Position numbers and translations under genes: made by a program. From Exiguobacterium sp. s124 (GTDB taxonomy: Bacteria; Bacillota; Bacilli; Exiguobacteriales; Exiguobacteriaceae), in contig NZ_JACSKH010000001.1 of assembly GCF_018617485.1 (NCBI RefSeq), positions 992,001-1,056,000 of the forward strand: 64,000 nucleotides of DNA. The letters run 5' to 3'. The notes beneath the pieces are model-generated. The model did not search any database. It had not been told where the DNA came from and saw only the letters and a program-made list of their open reading frames with translations. Position 1 is the first letter of the stretch, and every line of letters starts with the position of its first letter. This document shows, piece by piece, positions 59,942 to 64,000 of the stretch.

Positions 59942-62068
59942 ATGAGACTAATCATCGCGGAGAAGCCATCACAAGCTCAGAAGTTGGCGGCTCCCTACCC
60001 ATCTAAAAAAAGAAAAGATGAGATTGAAATCTCACCTTGCTCACGTTTCCCAGAAGGGGCGATTGTCGTCTGGGCGGTCGGCCACCTGTGCGAACTACAG
60101 GAACCTTCACACTATCGTCCAGAATGGAAGTCATGGAAATATGAGGCACTTCCGATTGTTCCGGAGCGTTTTGATTATCGAATCTCAAAAGGAAAATCAA
60201 AACCGTTTTATGCCATAAAAAAATGGTTACACGACCGTTCCATCACAGACGTGATTATCGCTTCGGATGCTGAAAGGGAAGGAGAAGCGATTGTTCGCTT
60301 AATTCTTCGACTCGCAGGCAACAAAAAACCGTTAGCACGGCTATGGATCTCGAGTCTGACGGAGCAAGCGGTCGATCGTGGATTCTCTCAACTGTTGCCG
60401 GGTGAGCAAACCGTCCCTTACTATCATGAAGCGATGAGCAGAGCATGTGCCGACTGGCTCGTCGGAATGAACGCCTCGCGTGCGTACACGACCTTGTTGA
60501 AAACGATTGGGATTGAGGACGTGTTCTCGCTTGGTCGTGTTCAGACTCCGACACTCGCCTTGATCGTCAATCGCGAACGCGAGATCAAACAGTTCGTACC
60601 AGAACCGTACTTTGAAGTCGAGGCGACTCTCGTAAAAGGTCGAGGCACATTCAAAGCGAAATATACAGTCGGAAAGACGACGAAGTTAAAAACACGTGAG
60701 GAAGCAGATGCGGTCGTCAAACGCGCTTCTGGAAACGCAATCGTGAAAACGATTGATAAAGAAGAAAAAGTGGAGCAACCCCCATTTTGGTTCAGTTTAT
60801 CCGGGCTTCAAGCCGAAGCGGGGAAACGTTTCGGTTTCGGGGCGAAAAAGACGCTTGATATCGCTCAAAAGCTCTATACGAAAGGTTGGATCAGCTACCC
60901 GCGGACGGATTCAGGTTTCGTCACTCCAGATGAAGCGACTCTATTCCCTCAGACGAAGGCGAGACTACTGAAGTCTGCTGCCTATGCTGGACTTCGCGAT
61001 GTCTTAACCGAAGACCCGTCTAAGAATCGTCGGTACGTCAATGCGAAAAAGGTCAGTGACCACTACGCCATCATTCCGACTGAAGCATGTGGTGACGTCG
61101 CCCGACTCGGTGGAGACGAGGCAAAACTGTACGATTTGATCAACCGACGTTTCCTTGCCGCATTTGCACCTGCGGCAATGCTTGAGAAGACGACAGTTGA
61201 TTTGATTGATGGGAACGACATGTATCGGGCAAAAGGGACGGTCGTCGTGAGTCCCGGCTATCGTCAAGTCGTTGAGATGAAATCAAAAGATGTCGAACTT
61301 CCTGCGTTGACCCTCGGTGAAGAGGTAAAAGAAAAGAAAATCGAAGTGTTGTCGAAACAGACAGAGCCACCGAAACGGTATACCGAAGGGGCGCTCATTA
61401 TGGCGATGAAGGTCGCCGGAAAACAGCTCGATGATGAAGAGTTGATTCATATCATGAAAGAAGTAGAAGGTCTAGGCACTGAGGCGACACGTGCTAACAT
61501 TATCGATGGATTGAAGAAACGGGGCTATGTCCAACTTCAGAAAAAAGAGCTCGTCCCAACAGACAAAGGTCGTCTACTGATTGACGTGCTTGGGGACAGT
61601 ATTTTAGCATCGCCCGTTATGACAGCGAAATGGGAGAAACGACTTCACGAAATCGGACAGGCATCTGCATCTGCTGCTGAATTTATTGAACAGGCCAAGA
61701 AGATGTCGATTCATTTGGTCGAAGAAGCAAAGTCACGGGTCGAAGCGGCAAACCCAGAAGGCTATACGATTGAGGCGAAGCGTTACGGCAAGAAGGGGAC
61801 GACTCGACCGAAGGCGTCGTTCGGGGTTTGTCCGAATTGTGGTAAAGGCCTTGTTGAACATCCGAAGTTCATCGGCTGCAGCGGTTACCGGGAAGGCTGT
61901 CGTTTCACGGTCTCGAAACAGGTGCTCGGCGTAGGCCTCGTCAAAGATGAGTTGAAGCAAATGATCAATGGCGGTCAATCGAACGTGCATACGTTTAAAA
62001 AAGGCGAGAAGACGTTCAATGCTTCTCTATATCTTGAAAAAGGTACGTTACGATTCGAGTTCAAATAA
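59942..62068 (+). CDS. topB: DNA topoisomerase III (TopB)
   Basis: A 708-aa type IA topoisomerase. The Toprim domain opens with MRLIIAEKPSQAQKLA and has SDAEREGEAIVRLIL. The catalytic Tyr is in WISYPRTDSG (about residue 318). FSLGRVQTPTLALIVNRE and LGTEATRANIIDGLKKRGYV are conserved. A C-terminal zinc-ribbon-like CPNCGKGL...GCSGYREGC follows. It relaxes and decatenates DNA. TAAGGAGTTCTT precedes the ATG. Confidence 0.94.
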   Translation: MRLIIAEKPSQAQKLAAPYPSKKRKDEIEISPCSRFPEGAIVVWAVGHLCELQEPSHYRPEWKSWKYEALPIVPERFDYRISKGKSKPFYAIKKWLHDRSITDVIIASDAEREGEAIVRLILRLAGNKKPLARLWISSLTEQAVDRGFSQLLPGEQTVPYYHEAMSRACADWLVGMNASRAYTTLLKTIGIEDVFSLGRVQTPTLALIVNREREIKQFVPEPYFEVEATLVKGRGTFKAKYTVGKTTKLKTREEADAVVKRASGNAIVKTIDKEEKVEQPPFWFSLSGLQAEAGKRFGFGAKKTLDIAQKLYTKGWISYPRTDSGFVTPDEATLFPQTKARLLKSAAYAGLRDVLTEDPSKNRRYVNAKKVSDHYAIIPTEACGDVARLGGDEAKLYDLINRRFLAAFAPAAMLEKTTVDLIDGNDMYRAKGTVVVSPGYRQVVEMKSKDVELPALTLGEEVKEKKIEVLSKQTEPPKRYTEGALIMAMKVAGKQLDDEELIHIMKEVEGLGTEATRANIIDGLKKRGYVQLQKKELVPTDKGRLLIDVLGDSILASPVMTAKWEKRLHEIGQASASAAEFIEQAKKMSIHLVEEAKSRVEAANPEGYTIEAKRYGKKGTTRPKASFGVCPNCGKGLVEHPKFIGCSGYREGCRFTVSKQVLGVGLVKDELKQMINGGQSNVHTFKKGEKTFNASLYLEKGTLRFEFK

Positions 62069-62104
62069 AAGAAGGGTCGCGAATTAGAGCGGCCCTTCTG
62101 TTTT
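62068..62104. terminator. Terminator between topB and the YtzI-like gene
   Basis: AGAAGGG-T-CGC pairs with GCG-G-CCCTTCT around an 8-nt loop, with A and T tracts on the two sides. Confidence 0.82.
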
Positions 62105-62275
62105 GTCAGTCGTTTCTTTTTTCTGGTCGTCCTCGATGCGACGATTGATTTCGTCATAGTCGAGAACGATATCGTCTTTGTTATCTTTATAGGCATATCC
62201 TTTTTGGATGACGACGATGGACGCGATGAGGACGAGTAAAATAATCAAGCCGCTGACGGCAAATATCCAGGCCAT
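62084..62275 (-). CDS. YtzI-like small membrane protein (63 aa)
   Basis: One N-terminal helix (WIFAVSGLIILLVLIASIVVI) is followed by QKGYAYKDNKDD and a strongly charged tail ending DDQKKETTDKTEGPL. The helix plus KGYxYK motif resembles YtzI of Bacillus. Function unknown. GTGAGGGGTTCTT precedes the start codon. Its C-terminus is encoded within the terminator shared with topB. Confidence 0.65.
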   Translation of the reverse strand: MAWIFAVSGLIILLVLIASIVVIQKGYAYKDNKDDIVLDYDEINRRIEDDQKKETTDKTEGPL

Positions 62276-62420
62276 AAGAACCCCTCACTTTCTCTCTTCA
62301 GTATGCCAAATAGTAAGCCAGTTCTTCAACTAGAATGAACAAACGGCAATTTCGTCTGATAAATGAAAAGATATGGTACAATACGATGTAGAACATTATG
62401 TAGAGAAGGAAGGGATAGAC

Positions 62421-63533
62421 ATGGCGATTTTGATTGTGGATGACGAACCGGTCAATACACTCGTTCTCGAGCAATTGCTTCACCAACACGACTATGAGAC
62501 GGTCTCGGTCTCGAGCGGGGAAGAGGCACTCGACTTATTGATGGCCCCACAAGCCGCATCGCTGTATGATCTCGTCCTGTTGGATGTCGAGATGCCTGGA
62601 ATTTCTGGGATTGAGACATGTAAACGAATTCGTCAGATGGCTGATTATGAAGAAATGCCAGTCATCATGGTTTCGGGTCGTACAGATGAAAAGCAGATTG
62701 CAGAAGGACTAGATGCAGGAGCGTCAGATTATACGACGAAACCAATCAAAGTGACGGAGCTACTCGCGCGAATCCGCTCTGCTCTCCGCTATAAAGCGGC
62801 CGTCGATGAGCGGAAAATTTATGAAGCCCGTCTTCAATACGATTTGGATCTTGCGCAAAAAATTCAACAAAGTGCACTTACACCACCGATCAGTAATGAA
62901 GAAATTGACGTGCGTGCCCTCTATTTGCCATCAAAAAAATTGGCAGGGGATATGTATGCATGGTTCCAGGTCGCACCGGACCGATATGGCGTCATCATCT
63001 TTGATGTCATGGGACATGGGGTCTCTTCTGCACTCATCACGATGGGAATTCGTTCGATCTTACCGGGACTTGTCGGAAATGTGCAATATCCGGTGGACGT
63101 CATGACGGAGTTAAATCGTCAGATGACGTTCTTGTTCTCAGGTGATGATATGCATAGTTATTTTACAGCGGTGTATTGCTATATCGATACAACGAAGCGT
63201 CGAATCGAATATGTGAATGCGGGCCATCCGCCAGTCATTGTGTCGTCAAAAGAAGGAAACTGTCGTCTTGAGACGACCGGCGTACCAGTCGGCATGTTTG
63301 AAGAACCGAACTATGAGTCGAAAGAGATTGATATTACGACGGATATGACACTTCACATGTACACGGACGGGCTGATGGAATGTTACAGCAAAGATATCGA
63401 TGATGGGATTCGATGGCTTGAGAAGGATGTTGGCACGTACGGTCTCGACTATAGCCGTCACGTCGCAGAGCAACTCGTACCGAAAATTGAAATTGAGGAT
63501 GACCTTTGTCTCGTCACGGTCAAAATCACATAA
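62421..63533 (+). CDS. Receiver-PP2C (SpoIIE/RsbU-type) phosphatase
   Basis: A 370-aa protein with an N-terminal receiver domain (residues 1-120; DDE pocket, phospho-Asp 55 in LLDVEMPG, Lys in TTKPIKV) and a C-terminal PP2C-type SpoIIE/RsbU domain (about 145-370; Asp ligands in LAGDMYAWF and FDVMGHGVSSALI, TDGLMEC). A coiled linker joins them. Such proteins dephosphorylate anti-anti-sigma factors of the RsbV type and so can act on the sigma-B pathway. No rsb genes lie nearby. ATG 62421 is behind GAAGGAAGGGATAGAC. Confidence 0.88.
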   Translation: MAILIVDDEPVNTLVLEQLLHQHDYETVSVSSGEEALDLLMAPQAASLYDLVLLDVEMPGISGIETCKRIRQMADYEEMPVIMVSGRTDEKQIAEGLDAGASDYTTKPIKVTELLARIRSALRYKAAVDERKIYEARLQYDLDLAQKIQQSALTPPISNEEIDVRALYLPSKKLAGDMYAWFQVAPDRYGVIIFDVMGHGVSSALITMGIRSILPGLVGNVQYPVDVMTELNRQMTFLFSGDDMHSYFTAVYCYIDTTKRRIEYVNAGHPPVIVSSKEGNCRLETTGVPVGMFEEPNYESKEIDITTDMTLHMYTDGLMECYSKDIDDGIRWLEKDVGTYGLDYSRHVAEQLVPKIEIEDDLCLVTVKIT

Positions 63534-63573
63534 GAAAGAGCCTGACGTATGATGATGCGTCAGGCTCTTGTTC
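63534..63573. terminator. Bidirectional terminator between the PP2C gene and corA
   Basis: AAGAGCCTGACG/CGTCAGGCTCTT is a 12-bp perfect stem with a 10-nt loop, and T-rich flanks follow. Confidence 0.88.
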
Positions 63574-63574
63574 G

Positions 63575-64000
63575 TTAGAAATATCGCTTTCGCCATAGGA
63601 TGTAAAAGGCGAGGCCAGAAAATCCGATCATCATTGCAATCGCCATGATGAAACCGAACGGCTGTCCTTCCCACGGGACTTGCACGTTCATTCCGAAGAT
63701 TCCAGAAATCATCGTCGGAATACTTAGGACGATGGTGATTGACGCCAAGAACTTCATGACGAAGTTGACGTTGTTCGAGATAATTGACCCGAATGCTTCC
63801 ATCTTAATGCTAATGATGTCGTTATAGATCGACGCCATTTCCATAGCCTGGCGGTGTTCGACGAAGACGTCTTCTAACAGTTCTTCATCTTCTTCATGTT
63901 TCTCCAAACTTGGTGTCTTGACGATTCGGTCTAAGACGCTATCGTTTGCTTTCAAAGATGTCATGAAGTAGACGAGGGATTTCTGAAGATTCATCAATTG
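63575..64000 (-). CDS. corA: CorA-type magnesium/divalent cation transporter, C-terminal part
   Basis: The visible 142 residues are the C-terminal part of CorA. A long stalk helix (EHRQAMEMASIYNDIISIKMEAFGSIISNNVNFVMKFLASITIVLS) leads to the first membrane helix, the selectivity motif GMN in GIFGMNVQVPWEG, and a second helix before the basic end WRKRYF. The frame is open to the window edge (CAA at 63998-64000), so the N-terminal domain lies outside. Mg, Co or Ni transport is expected. Confidence 0.9.
   Translation of the reverse strand, partial: QLMNLQKSLVYFMTSLKANDSVLDRIVKTPSLEKHEEDEELLEDVFVEHRQAMEMASIYNDIISIKMEAFGSIISNNVNFVMKFLASITIVLSIPTMISGIFGMNVQVPWEGQPFGFIMAIAMMIGFSGLAFYILWRKRYF

Overview
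The window is a stretch of chromosome from a low-to-mid GC Gram-positive bacterium of the order Bacillales. Gene order follows the Bacillus subtilis yqgY-mgsR-comG-gcv-yqhL-mntR-yqhPQ-aroQ-papA-efp-accBC-nusB-folD-xseAB-ispA-dxs-yqxC-argR-recN-spo0A-yqzF-bkd-brxB-artPQR-yqjA-pepT-rnz-yqjQ backbone almost gene for gene. The spoIIIA operon, expected between efp and accB, and spoIVB, expected between recN and spo0A, are both missing although spo0A is intact. This fits a non-sporulating member of the Bacillales; I favour Exiguobacterium. That is an inference from gene content and synteny, not from a marker gene. No rRNA, tRNA, CRISPR array, prophage or insertion sequence was seen.

Layout. 1-5.2 kb: DUF2626 gene end, mgsR (stress regulator), seven-gene comG pseudopilus operon running into aroK and a DUF948 gene. 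5.3-9.2 kb: glycine cleavage gcvT-gcvPA-gcvPB. 9.2-12.3 kb: rhodanese, mntR, an HPRT gene, yqhP-yqhQ. 12.4-26.2 kb: a long co-directional block for dehydroquinase, peptidase, EF-P, acetyl-CoA carboxylase, NusB, FolD, exonuclease VII, isoprenoid synthesis (ispA, dxs), TlyA, ArgR, RecN and Spo0A. 26.28-26.81 kb: an independent transcription unit with no convincing protein, read here as a structured RNA of about 527 nt. 26.8-36.9 kb: DUF2627, BkdR and the branched-chain 2-oxo acid operon ptb-bcd-buk-lpdV-bkdAA-bkdAB-bkdB, which supplies primers for branched fatty acids. 36.9-44.2 kb: small membrane proteins, Spo0M, a methyltransferase, BrxB, DUF952, an amino-acid (probably arginine) ABC transporter, UPF0173 and HD hydrolases. 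44.2-50.5 kb: dienoyl-CoA reductase, a frameshifted gene, glucosaminidase, YqjA, a Prli42-like miniprotein, PepT, RNase Z. 50.5-54.3 kb: an accessory module with a DUF4430 lipoprotein and a highly reduced ECF transporter. 54.3-64 kb: SDR, two U32 family proteins, MATE and EamA transporters, topoisomerase III, a receiver-PP2C protein and a CorA fragment.

The points most worth a second look are: (1) the large structured RNA after spo0A, with its own sigma-A promoter, a cre-like site over the -35 and a strong terminator; (2) an ECF ATPase made of two complementary defective ABC halves; (3) an HPRT gene whose Shine-Dalgarno and AUG are separated by a stable hairpin; (4) retention of Spo0A, with a candidate Spo0A box before its own operon, after loss of neighbouring sporulation genes; (5) BkdR with GAFSGA in place of GAFTGA plus three direct repeats before ptb; (6) FapR-like and FadR-like operators at accB and fadH. 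All comparisons with other genomes are from memory, and no search was run.
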